From: Dasypus novemcinctus | Lineage: Eukaryota > Chordata > Mammalia > Cingulata > Dasypodidae | Length of the DNA stretch: 64,000 nucleotides | Assembly (NCBI RefSeq): GCF_030445035.2 | Contig: NC_080682.1 | Location: forward strand, 33,648,770 to 33,712,769 | Direction of reading: 5' to 3' | Shown here: in pieces, positions 35,641 to 47,360 of the stretch | How positions within the stretch are numbered: the first letter of the stretch is position 1 | How the letters are laid out: every line of letters starts with the position of its first letter | Position numbers and translations under genes: made by a program | Notes under the pieces: generated by a model | Databases searched by the model: none | What the model was told of the DNA's origin: nothing | What the model saw: only the letters and a program-made list of their open reading frames with translations

Positions 35641-36085
35641 ATATGGCAATGATGAAATTTTCAGAGGGACTCTACAGAAAATGGGAAGTTATCAAAGAAA
35701 GAATCAGTAAATCTGAAATCAGATCAATAAATGTTAAAGAGGAAATTAGAAGCAAATCTAGAAAATTTCTTGAAGTGAATAAAAATGAAACTACAACATA
35801 CCAACACTTATGGGATGTCATGAAGGCAGTGTTTAGAGAGAATTTTAGAGCTTTAAATTCATACATTAAAATAGAAGAAAGACTTCAAATCAGAGACCTA
35901 ACCTCAAAACTGAAGGAACTAGAAAAAGGAGAGCAAAGTAAATCCAAAGTATTCCATAAGAATGAAGTAAGAAAAATTATAGCAGAGATAAATGAAATAG
36001 TAAAAAAATAAAATAAAATAGAATGCATTATAAACAAACAAAAAAACCCGTGTTGGTTCATTGAAAGGATCAACAAATTTGATAA
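35641..36085 (+). pseudogene. L1 ORF2 fragment
   Basis: An open stretch of 122 codons (35643-36011) reads EIRSKSRKFLEVNKNETTTY, QHLWDVMKAVFRENFRALNS, YIKIEERLQIRDLTSKLKEL and EINEIVKK, and after the stop WFIERINKF. This is the linker between endonuclease and reverse transcriptase of L1 ORF2. The rest of ORF2 is missing; L1 3' UTR follows directly. Confidence 0.85.
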
Positions 36086-36333
36086 ATGTTATGTTGTATA
36101 TATGGTAAAAAAATAAAATTTTTAAAAATTATCCATGAAACTATAGTAGGCAATCAGTGAACCTTAAGTAAATCATGAATTTAGTTTACGGTGTAATTAT
36201 AAAAGTGTGCTATCATCAATTGTAACAAATGTTTTACACCAATGCTCATTGCAGGGGTGGTTTATGCGACTCCTGTATTTTATGCATGATTTTTCTGTTA
36301 ACCACAACTTTTCAATGAGGAAAAATAATACAT
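36086..36333 (+). mobile_element. L1 3' UTR fragment
   Basis: 'tgctatcatcaattgtaaca', 'caaatgttttacaccaatgc' and 'tattttatgcatgatttttc' follow the L1 3' UTR order. It is joined to ORF2 linker sequence, so most of ORF2 has been deleted from this element. Confidence 0.65.
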
Positions 36334-37360
36334 AAATAGATAATGTCTTCCAAGTTCATTCATGTTGTCATATGTTTCATGACTTTATTTCTTCTTACAT
36401 CTGCATATTATTTCATCATGTGTATACTCCACAATTTGTTTATCCATTCATCAGTTGATGGACACCTGGGTTATTTCTAGCTTTTTGCTATCATGAATAA
36501 TGCTGCTATGAACATCAGTGTGCAGATGTCTATTTGCATCATTGCTTTCATTACTTCTGGGTATATACTTAACCGTGTTGTCAGGTGTCATGGCAAGTCT
36601 ATATTCAAGTTTCCTGGAACTGCCAAACAGTCTTTCACAGTGGCTGTACCATTCTGCATTCCCACCAACAATTAATAAGCATTCCTATCTCTCCATATCC
36701 TTGCCAACATTTACAATTTTCCAACTTTTTAATAGTGGCCAGTCTAATAGGTATGAAATATCTCATTGCAGTTTTGATTTGCTTTTTCCTTATCATTGGT
36801 GATGTTGAACAGTTTGTCATGTGTTTCATTGCCATCTGTATTTCTTCTTTGGACAGTTGTCTTTTCAAGTTTTTGCCAATTTTTTAGTCAGACAGCTTGT
36901 CTTGTTATTGTTGAGTTTTATGATTTCCATATATATCATGGATATTAAACCCTTCTCAGATATGTGATTGTCAATATTTTCTCCCATTTAGTTGGATGAC
37001 TTATCACCCTTTGGACAAAGTCTTTTGAGGTGCAAAAGTGTTGAATTTTGAGGAGGTCCCCTTTATTTATGTATTTACTTCTTTTGTTGCTTGTGCTTTG
37101 GGTGTAAGGTTTGAGAAACTACTACCTACCACATTATCTTGAAGATATTTTCCTACATTTTCTTTGAGGAATTTTATGGGTGTTGTTTTTATATTTAGGT
37201 CCTTGATCCATTTTGAGTCAATTTTTGAATAAAGTAAGAGATAAGGGCCTTCTTTCTCTTTTTGGGGTATGACTATCCAATTCTCCCAGGACCACTTGTT
37301 GAAGAGGCTGCTCTGGCCCAGCTAGGGTGGCTTAACAGCCTTGTCAAAATCCACTTGACT

Positions 37361-37525
37361 GGGAGTGGAGGTGGCTCAAGTGGGAGGTCCTAGGTTTGTT
37401 TCCCAGTGCCTCCTGAAAAAATCAAACAACAAGGAAAACAAATGAAAAAACAACTCAGGGAAGTCAAAGTGGCTCAGTGGTTGAGAGCCAGCTTCCCACA
37501 TACAAAGTCCTTGGTTCAGTCCCCA
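37361..37525 (+). mobile_element. Dimeric tRNA-derived SINE, internally deleted
   Basis: Same family as 34077-34308; unit one is shortened ('gggagtggaggtggctcaag' running into 'ggtcctaggtttgtttccca'), unit two is good ('ggctcagtggttgagagcca', 'ccttggttcagtcccc'). Decayed target repeats: 'aaaatccacttgact' left, 'aaaatatcactcgact' right. Confidence 0.75.
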
Positions 37526-37574
37526 AAAATATCACTCGACTGTAGATGTGAGGGTCAGTTTCAGAGTTCTCAAT

Positions 37575-37780
37575 TTAGTTCCATGGGTCAATCTGTTTGT
37601 CCTTATGCCAGTACCATGTTCTCTTTACTACTGTAGCTAAGTAATATGATTTAAAGTCAGGAAGTGAGAGTCCTCCAACTTTGTTTTTCTTTTCTAAGAG
37701 ATATTTGGCTGTTTGGGTCCCCATATCTTTCCAAATAAATTTGACTTTTGGCTTTTTGATTTCTGCAAAAAAGGCTGGAT
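37575..37780 (-). pseudogene. L1 ORF2 C-terminal fragment
   Basis: Minus strand reads FFAEIKKPKVKFIWKDMGTQ, then EKKNKVGGLSLPDFKSYYLA and TWYWHKDKQIDPWN, the conserved stretch downstream of the reverse transcriptase domain in L1 ORF2. It lies at the inverted end of the twin-primed L1. Confidence 0.85.
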
Positions 37781-38579
37781 GAACATGAAGGGACATTACA
37801 TTGATTGAAGCAATCTAAATACAAAAGGACAAATACTATATGATGGTCCTGTTTTGAACTAAATATATTATGTGAAATATAAATATATTATGTAAAATAG
37901 ATATTAGGGTAAATTTGCATATATAAGACCATTTTCCTTTAAAGCTGAATAAATGTAGGTTAATAATATAAAATGTTAATATCAGACCAGAAAAACAGCA
38001 TTATACTAAGTGAAGGAGACCAGACACAGGGTACTACATATTGTATGATTGCATTTATATAAAATTTATTTATATAAAATATTTATATAAAATATGATTG
38101 CATTTATATAAAATTTATAAAGATGAAATTAGATTAGTGGTTATGTGGGGCTGATGAAAGAATGCTAAAAGTGTGAAGTCATTCTTTTTCCAGTAATAAA
38201 ATTATTCTAAAATTTTTGAGGTGATGAATGTACAACATTTTGATTAAACTGAAAGCCATTGATTATACACTTTGGATAGTTGATGTAGTATGTGAAAATA
38301 TCTCAGTGAAACAGTTCAATAAACAAATAATTATGTAGGAATAATCAGAAATAGCAGCTATGTATAGCAGGGGAATATAGAGAGAGTGAGATTCTTGTTT
38401 TTCTCTCTGTTTGGTTTTATTATTATTGAAATAATGAAAATGCTTTATAATGATTGAATTGATGAAAGCATAACTGTGTGATTATACTGGATACCATTGA
38501 TTTTACACTTTGGACGAATTGTATCCTTTATTTATATATATAAATAAAATCAATTTGTTTTAAAAAATTAAATAGATAA

Positions 38580-39980
38580 ATAATAAGAGGATTAAAATGT
38601 ATACCTACAAATATACATATATAAATAAGCATTCTAAAAGTAGACTATTAGAAAATTTAAACCTATGTATTCCAGGATTATGAACGATGGTATAAAATAA
38701 AAGTGGAGGTAATTATTGAGAAAAGCATAAAATTTATCAACAGATTTTCAAATCATGTGAAAGACTGAGAGAATTATCAGAAGTAATAGATTTACTTTAT
38801 TAAATAATGACATTAAATATAATTGTCAGAGATAAATTCAAATTTTGTTGAAATTTAGGGCAAAGAAGATAAGGTCTCTTTCTGCTTCTTATTCTTCATA
38901 TCCAGCATTTACTTTAGTATTAGAGTTGTTATGTTGGAAGTCCAACAATAAAGATTTAGCAAAAAAGATTAATTATAAAAAGCTTATGAATTATTCTTCA
39001 TTTAATTAGTACAGGCATTATTTGAAAGGATACTGAATGACTTTAAAAAATTGATTTCAATGCTGGAGTGATAAACTCCACATGGTGATTTTGCAAGGTG
39101 TAAGGCAACCCTATTGAGGTGACATTATTATAGAGCATCTTAAACAGCAAGGTCTCCTATGTGAAAAATATTAGTGATGCTTTTTAATCTCTAGATAAGG
39201 TTTTCTCAGAATTACTGAATTTTTGATGAAATGAAGCATTGTACACTCAAATTTTTTTCAATTATCTAATACATAATTTTTTTATTTCCATGATTCTTAT
39301 AATGAAATTCTCTCCTGAAATTCTGCAGTTTAAAAGGTATTTCTTGTATGAGTTGCTTCTAAATCTACAGAAAAATTGATTTCATTATCATTAATTAATG
39401 AAAAGGTCACAAGAATTGTATTTCACTTGGTTGTGCATAGCGGACATAAGCTTTTGGCCGTTAATATAATTATAAAATCTTTACTCATCTTAGCACTGAT
39501 TTTTACAATCTCCTATCATGTATCTTTCAGTATAATAAAAGTCAACACACTAAAATAAATCCAATTGCATGTTCATTGTTATGGCTAAAAACAATATTAC
39601 CTCTACTGTGTCAATGAATTAGTTTATACTTTCAATGCTGACTGAAGAAACTCCACCATGTTTTCCTTGCAATGCTTCAAAAATATCCATTCATCTTCTA
39701 CTGCACACTCCTAGAAATAAGTTAGTTATGCTGCACTACTCAATGCAAATATATGAAATTGTGAGTTTTACAAAAATCTTTTATAACAGAGGTCAAAGTG
39801 TATATGAATATTTATTACTAAAATTAGGATATTACTGAAACTTCAGAGTGATAAAATTATATAAAAACATAAGTAGAATTTCTAGAGAAAATAGTTTTAC
39901 CCAGTCATAAATTAGGTCATTACAAAAGAGTCCAAAAAATGCTGTTCAATATTAAGTGGCTTCTAAAGGGAAGGTAGCTC
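38580..39980. other. Unique sequence upstream of the olfactory receptor remnant
   Basis: AT-rich. Short frames at 39376-39558 and 39635-39838 resemble nothing I know. If the receptor was once functional its promoter would be expected in or upstream of this stretch, but no element can be named. Confidence 0.45.
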
Positions 39981-40743
39981 TCTGTTACTAATCTAACATG
40001 GATGCATCAGACATTGAAACTTTCTACTTGGCATGATGCCAAGCGATCTTCCCAGTACTTGGTCCCAGAGATGACCAAATGCTGCATTATCAGCAATCCT
40101 CAATATAAGAGATGCCCTGACAATATTAAGATGAAAGGCCAGGGATAAACTTGCTTTGCTTGTGTTCACAGTAGCTTGTGATATGCTGAAAAGATACCAC
40201 AGGTCCTCTTTAAGCTGTTTGTCTTGACATACTTGGTTACTGTGTTGGAAATGCAGGAATGATTCTGATAATTCTGATAATTTGCCTTGATCTCCAGCTT
40301 CACACTCCCCTGTACTTTTTCCTCAGCCATCTGTCTTCCTTGACCTTAGTTACTCAACAGTCATCGTGCCAAAACCTTAAAGAACTTACTTATTTCAAAG
40401 GAGTACATTTCATTCACAGGCTGCTTCACCCAGATGTATTTTTTTTGTGTCCTTCTGTCACTGATTTTTTCCTTCTCTCTTCAATGGCCTATGACCACTG
40501 TGTAGCTATGTGCAAGCTTCTTCACTACCAGGTGGTAATGTCTACCAGGCTCAGCCACACTCTCCTAACTAGTTCCTATTTGACTGTACTGAATCATTAG
40601 CTATTGTTCTTTACATGAACGGTTTGCTTTTTTACAGTTCTAATGTGATGTATCATTTTTTATGTGCTATAACACCAATTTTAGACCTTTCCTGCACTGA
40701 CAGTCAAGACATTGAAATCATGAAGTTCATTCTTGCTGGTTTA

Positions 40744-41160
40744 AATGTAAATGGAAGTAATTGTAGCATTGATGTGGAGAAAGTGGCCACAGTAGCTGCT
40801 GAGGGTAGGGAGAGAGAAGAAGAGATATAATGTGGGGGCATTTTCAGGACTTGGAGTTGTCCTGGGTGGTACTGCGGGAACAGATGCTGGACATTGCATG
40901 TCCTGCCATGGCCCATTGGGTGGACTGGGGGAGAGTGTAAACTACAATGTAAACCATTATCCATGTGGTGCAGCAGTGCTCCAACATGCATTCACCAAAT
41001 GTTATGAATGCTCCACGATGATGAAAGAGTTTGTTGATGTGGGAGGAGTGGGGTAAGGGGTGTGTGTGGGGGTATATAGGAACCTCATATATATTTTGAA
41101 TGTAACATTAAAAAAATAGAGAAAAAATTTTAAAAATTAAAAAAATAAAAATAAAAAAAG
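40744..41160 (+). mobile_element. L1-type 3' end module inside the olfactory receptor
   Basis: 'gatgtggagaaagtggccac' to 'aatgtaacattaaaaaaata' and an A-rich tail; matches the module at 3950-4320 and the inverse of 5905-6320. It directly follows receptor codons (FILAGLN). The two short opposite-strand frames here belong to the repeat. Confidence 0.75.
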
Positions 41161-42450
41161 AAATTATACAACTCAACAATAAAAAGACAAACTACCAGAT
41201 TAAAAAATAGCAAAAAGTTTTGAAAAGATGTTTGTTCAAGGAAGAAATACAAATGGTGAAGAAACACATGAAAACAAATGTTAAATATCACTAATGAATA
41301 GGGAAATCAAATTAAAACTACAATGAAATATTATTTCACATCTATTAGATTGGCCAGTATTAAAAGAGTAAGAGAACTGTAAATGTTGGAAAGGATGTGG
41401 AGAGAGGAATTTTTATTCACTCTTGGTGGGAATGTAAAGTGATAGTCACTCTAGAGGACTGTTCGGCACTTTGTAAGGAAGTTGAATATAGACTGACCAT
41501 GTGACCTCTCAGTACCATTGGTAGGTGTATACCCAGAAGACCTGAGAGCAGTGACACAAATGGGCATCCACACACTGATGCTCATAGCAGTATTATTCAC
41601 AATAGCTAAGAGTTGGAAACAAAGCAGGTGTCCATCAACTGATGAGTGAATAAACTGTGACTTATAAACATGATGGACTGTTATACAGTGGTAAGAAGAA
41701 ATAAAGTCATAAAGCATAAGACAACATGAATGAATCTGTCGGACATTATGTTGAGTGAAGAAAACCAGATGCAAAAGGACAAATTCTGTATGATTGTGCT
41801 CTTATGAACTAAATATGTGATATAAACTCATGTTATTAATAATTAGAATATAGGTCACCAAAATATAGAATGAGGGTAAAGGATGGAAAGCTGATAGTTA
41901 AAATGTGCAGAATTAGTTAAAAGTCTGTTCATAAATCTTTGGAAGTGAAATGAAATGTTGAAAGCACATCATCCTGTTTGTTACTAGCAGAGCTATTATA
42001 TGGGTATGGTTGTGTTTGAAAGAGAAATCCTAAGGATATTTACATTAGTAGAAAGAAACCTAAAAATGTAACTTGGGAGTATATAACATAGTGAAAATTC
42101 ATGTAAAATATGAATATGGGTGATATTGCATAAATGTCTTTTACAAAATATAAATATATATTTTACAAAATATAAATACAAATAAATTAGAGAGAAGGAA
42201 ACAGAATAGCAGATATGTATGACAGGGGAACCAGAGAAAGATTGATATGTGATGAGTTTTGTTTCGTGGTTGGTTTTTATCTTTTAGAATTGTTATTGTT
42301 GTTTGGAAAGATGAAGTTGCTCTAAGAATTACTAGAGTGATTAATGAACAACTATATGATTTTACTGAATACCATTGATTATATATTTTGGAAGGATTTA
42401 TGCTTTATTAATATATATCAATAAAATTGATTTGTTTAAAAAAGTAAAAA
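41161..42450 (+). mobile_element. 5'-truncated L1 inside the olfactory receptor
   Basis: 'caacaataaaaagacaaact', 'tgttggaaaggatgtggaga', 'cactcttggtgggaatgtaa' and 'atgttgagtgaagaaaacca' follow L1 ORF2 end and 3' UTR; it ends 'tcaataaaattgatttgttt' plus poly-A (to about 42450). 'aaatgtaa' before 40753 and after the poly-A near 42453 is a plausible shared target duplication for the whole 40744-42450 block. Confidence 0.85.
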
Positions 42451-42779
42451 AAAAATGTAATAGTGCCTCTTACCATAATCTCTGCATCCTCCCTGTCCAT
42501 TCTGTCTACTGTCCTAAAAATTAATTCCAACTATGGAAAATGCAAAGCCTTCTCTACTTGTGCCTCCCATCTCCTTGGAGTCATTATTTACTATGGTACT
42601 ACAATTTTTACGAATTTAAGACCAAAGAATTCCTATTCCTTGGGAAAGGACCAGGTGGCCTCTGTGTTTTATGCTATGGTGATCCTCTTGCTGAATCCAG
42701 TCATTTATAGTCTCAGAAACAAAGACATACAAAAGCTCTAATTAGAGTCAGGCAAAGGAGCGAGGCTCCAGGGAATTGA

Positions 42780-45700
42780 TGCTGAACTTTTAAGTGCATT
42801 TCGTCTTTATTTCTTGTTTGAAAATTACTTGATGTCTCTCTAAGTACAGTAGCATTTTTTAATTAGTTTGAATTTGTGTTGAGCCATCCTTTCTTAGATC
42901 ACACATAATCTGGAACATTTCCATGAATATAGCTTTAGAAATCTACCTAGAATTTGGATTCGATTATTTGTTAAATTAGCTGTTTAATGTATTTATTTTT
43001 AAGAGCAACTTTATAGAAATCCCCATGTATATTCCATGTTGAGAGAATTTTATTATGAAAAGCACCTTCTGAGGTGATTTATTCTGTGGAGAACTAATAT
43101 AGTAGTTCTATAGAGTCTTCTATAGAGACTAATAGCACAGTCTTAAAGAGTATTGCTTTGGACTGAAAAATCCAGGGTTTAGAATTTAGATCTGCTGACT
43201 TATTCATTGTATATTCCTAGTCACTGAGATGTTAATTTTAGTCTTCTCAACAGTACAAGGAAAATAATGCTTAATCCAATGAGTTGCCTTAAAGATTAAA
43301 TCAGGTGATGAACAGAAATAATTTAATGCAATACTAATAAATTTGACCAGTATCATGAGAATTCTTATATTATTTCAAAATTTTAAATTCACAATAACTT
43401 TTGTTTTGAAATTATTCAACGGTATTTTATAAATATTTTTGCCTAATCTTATTTATTAACATACAGCTAAATAGTAAAAAGAGAACTTTAATATTTGATC
43501 TTAAGTGAAAGTAAAATATTGTGATTAATTAAGTATAGAAAAATTATGTGAACCTTGAAGGAAATTTGGTAAATATTTTAGATTATTGAAGAAAATAGAA
43601 ATATTCTAACCATTTTGAGACTTTTGTTCATAGTTTTCTAGACTGATCTTATGTATATTTTTATATATGTTGCATATATATAAAATTTCTTCATTTTCTC
43701 TTTCTAATTTACAACTTTTGTTTTCCATTCATCAGTGTAACATTTGGTAATTCCTTTTTCATAAAAACTTGTGAGATGAATGTTTTCTGAGTTCATCAGA
43801 GAAATAATCTCATCTTACAATGAATTAACACTTGAAGTTTTATAAAATCATGTGGTTAAATTACTGAATGTGCTTATACTACTTTTGTGCCTACCCGTCT
43901 ATCAGTTGAAAACCCTACCATTCTGTGATGCATTAATAAGCTACAATATTTATTATTGTTATGTTTATTTTTAGTATACTAAAAAATCATTTCCTTTTTC
44001 TTGGTTTCTATAAGTTTACTTCTTTAAAAAGAGACACATTTTTCAGTTAAATTTTTATTTCATCTGTTTTAACAATTTTAATAGAGAAAATTAGCAAAGC
44101 CAAGAATTGATGATGAATCCAAATTTTGTGACATCCCATAAATTTAGTCCTTTTAAAAGTGCTTTAATGATATCTGAATTTGCAGTTTTAATTCTCAACT
44201 AATCAATGTATATTTAAGAAAATATGCTTCTTTATTTTCCTATATCTGTTTAATTTTATTTAGACAGAAACAATGGTTAATTATTAATAGAAATATTTTC
44301 CCTTCATGTGCTCTGTATCCTCCTAAATTTTAATCGAAGTATTCTTTATAGAATGCTTCTTCATTTTCTTAAATGATTTCAGAAATATTAAAACAAATTT
44401 CAGATTGTTTTACAATTAAATTTTAATAAATTCTTACCAGTCAACCACTGTTAGTTATACTATTCAAATAATTAAAATGTGCATTATTACCTCCATATAT
44501 TCAATTTACCTAAAATTTTAACTGTCATATATAATATCCATATAAATTACTGTATTAACATTTAATTTTACTCTGAACTCCATGTTGTCTAGAGTCTATA
44601 GCAATTCCTCTTTGGATTTTTTGCAATTAGGCATATTTGATAAACAATTTTAATATTATTATTTTTAACTCCTCTTGCAATGCATTTTCTTTTCTTATAT
44701 ATTTAAGCCCTTTATATTTTCTTTTCTTTATTATAATATGTACTGAACTTGTTTTTAAATGTACATTAATGTAATTTAGAAAATGTATCCTGTTGGTTTG
44801 TGTTGGCAATAATGTTCAACAATTTCTCTAATTTTTCAGACACTAATAAGTTCAGAAATTGCTTATATTTTAATTAAATTCAGACTACCCTGTCTTTTTA
44901 TAATATACTCTAAAAAGCATATATAGTGTTATTAATTAAAGGTAATATTAACTTTGGGCAATGTGAAAACACTAAACTATTTGCATTGTCCCTCTATTTT
45001 TCCTATTCATATAAGTTCATATCATACTTTATGTGAGATGTGGTCTGAAGTATTCTTAAGACAAAATTCTTTTGCTCATGGTGGTATGTAAAAATTTTAT
45101 ATATTATAAAGGGTGAACTACTTGAAAAATGACAAAGAAATTAAAACTAGAATAGAACATATACAAATAAAAGTTTTGTTTGCAAATAATAACGGTAAAA
45201 GTAGATTATCTTTCCTGAGCATTTGAATGCCAGAAAATATTCAAAGGTATTTAGATATATAATTAACATCATTTATCTTCACAAGATAACACTTGGCTAG
45301 ATTCATGTAACATCTAAAATTTAATCTCAGGTAATGGAAAACCATCTTTCTACTTGTTCAGACAAACACTTAAGACTCAATCTGGCATTTTGTCTGTCGC
45401 ACACATCACATAGAGTTTATTGTCTTACCCTATTGATTCTCTAAGCAACATGACCTTGCCCCTATTTATTTCTATGAACTCATCCATCATCATTGTGTCT
45501 ATCATGCTCATTTTGGAATGGCCACAGTGGCTTCCTCAACCTACCTTATTCAGAGTAGTTCTGATGCTACCTGGAATATTTGTATGCACATATGTATTTT
45601 CATCTAGTTCTTCCCTTTCCCCAGATAACTGCATGCATCTTTTATCATTCCTTCCCTCTTAAGACCATTTCTTGCACCCTATTTAAAATCACACCTGCCC

Positions 45701-47360
45701 CGTCCCTCATCAATGCTGCTTTTGTTTTCCATAGCAGTTGTCCCCATCTAACATTCTATATATTTTGCTCATGCCTTTTATTTATTTTCTATTTTCCTCT
45801 ACAATGACAGCTCTATAAGTGCAATATTTTTGCCAGTTATGTTCAATGATGTCTCCCAAGCACAAAGAAAAATGTCTTAATAAGTGTATTTGAATGACTG
45901 AATGTTATAGGTGATGGACCTCAGCTCACAAAGCTTTCAAAGCTTGTTCATGGTTAAGCTACAGGTTAAAGGAAAAACTCAAATTAGAATCCAGACAGTC
46001 TGACTTTAGAGCTCACATTACCAATTACTTATTTATCATATGACATTTTTTTCTACAAAATTCTACTACTGTTATCAGAGTTGAAAAATATAATACATTC
46101 CTTTATTATATTAAAATATTAACAAATACAGGAGTTTTTGCGAGAGATGTTACTGGCAGTCTTCACTAAAGCAGTTAATAGAGAACACTAAAATTTTGGG
46201 GATAGCTGCTAAATGTTCTTAAACATACATGTGTAGTCCTATTTACAGAAAGAAATAACTCTTAAAGGAAAGAGATTTTAGCAGTTGATAAGTTTAGGTT
46301 GTATTAGTCAGATACAGTATAGGTGATATAAGAAAAGCCTTCATAAACAGAGTGGCTCAACATGATAGTACCAGTATCTGATGAAATTTCTCATGTATCT
46401 GTGCATGTTGTTTATCCTCTCTATTAGATAGTTTAAATTAGTAATTGTCAAAGTTCTTTAGTCAAAGGGCACTAAAAATACCTGTGGTTCAACAAGTTGG
46501 TTTTATTAATAAATGCTATGAGGAAAAGGACACATCATGAAAAAAATGTGCATTTTCTAAGTAAAAGGGTGTTACAAAGAAAATATGATAAGATTTAGGC
46601 CCTGTTTAGATAATGAGGGGGAAATTATGGTAGGAAATTTTCCTATACATAGGATGCTTTTAGGAAGAAGGAGAAATTTTATGATTAAATGTGACAATAA
46701 ATCTTACTTAATGTTTGGGCAGACTAATGTAAGAATAATGATGTAGTCAGCAAAGTAATAGCAATCACTCTTTGATTTGAAAAGAGGACATTTTATCTTT
46801 TAAGGAGTGCATGGTGACCTTGTCTGAACATCCCCAAGATCTCCAATCTTTCTCATGATCATTTGGGAAAGACTTCAGAGAATGCTTTGGGAGTGAATGC
46901 AAATACTTGATTCTAGGTTTTTCTTCTTTTTCCAACTGATGAACTAGCCATGCTTAGTTTTGACAATTCTTTATAATTTAACTGATATCTTGTTAACTGT
47001 TTATTCTATAGCCAATTCTTTCTTCCATCCTCTGACAAAGTTGAATCAGTTTGTCACATTGCCTCATTGAAGGTTGAGTACATCTTTGAAATTCAAATTA
47101 ATTGGATTGTGTAATTTTATATTCCTGATGGTCTCATGAAAATATATGATCTTTTAGGTTTTCTGGCTGTAAAAAAATTGATAGATCTGGTAAAATATAT
47201 TGTTCAGAATTCTGCATCCTAAGTAGAAGTAGAAATTCTATATTCTCTTTTAAATTTATCCAGTGTGGTTGCCTCAACTATCTTCTTTCTGTACCTTACC
47301 ACACTTACCAATATAATATTTTTTTTCTGGAATTATAGTTCTGTACTTTAAAATTTCAAT
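42780..47360 (+). repeat. Segmental duplication, copy C
   Basis: Starts shortly after the receptor stop codon and follows copy B, then copy A up to 'ctaagtagaagtagaaattc' (47220) and 'gtactttaaaatttcaat' (47343). It has a gap near 46365, where about 1.5 kb present in copy A is absent. It lacks the solo LTR and L1 end of copy A and the L1 of copy B, and so provides their empty sites. Confidence 0.75.
45200..46040 (+). repeat. MIR split by an L2 element (copy C)
   Basis: MIR core 'gaatgccagaaaatattcaa' at 45225, L2 (about 45375-45895) ending 'gatgtctcccaagcacaaag', then MIR 3' part 'aatccagacagtctgacttt' near 45988. Same structure as copies A and B. Confidence 0.7.

Larger units (their letters stand above)
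36344..38569 (+). mobile_element. L1 with 5' inversion (twin priming)
   Basis: The left part (36344 to about 37780) is inverted L1 3' UTR and ORF2 end. The right part (about 37781-38569) is direct L1 3' UTR and A-rich tail. The two halves meet in L1 coordinates at nearly the same point: the inverted half starts at the complement of 'gaatgaacttggaagaca' and the direct half at 'aacatgaagggacattac'. A perfect 10-bp duplication AAATAGATAA flanks the whole (36334-36343, 38570-38579). This is the standard product of twin priming. A SINE is nested at 37361-37525. Confidence 0.85.
40190..42741 (+). pseudogene. Olfactory receptor pseudogene (class II, OR5/OR8/OR9-like), split by L1 insertions
   Basis: Odorant GPCR remnant in two segments, 40197-40743 and 42455-42741. 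TM1 reads PQVLFKLFVLTYLVTV, then after a one-base deletion near 40245 GNAGMILIILI. Next LHTPLYFFLSHLS; in another frame DLSYSTVIVPK, then ISFTGCFTQMYFFCV before TM3. MAYDHCVAMCKLLHYQVVMS stands for the family MAYDRYVAICxPLxY motif (Arg and Tyr changed). Then YSSNVMYHFLCAITPILDLS and CTDSQDIEIMKFILAGLN. After the insertion: [58 protein letters not shown] and the TM7 signature [13 protein letters not shown] before the stop. Several frameshifts, stops and a missing N-terminus make it non-functional. The subfamily is a judgement from motifs only. Confidence 0.93.

Noticed and set aside
38020..38115. Short repeats of 'atttatataaaat' as a satellite
   Set aside because: Only a few copies within an L1 3' tail; ordinary AT-rich slippage.
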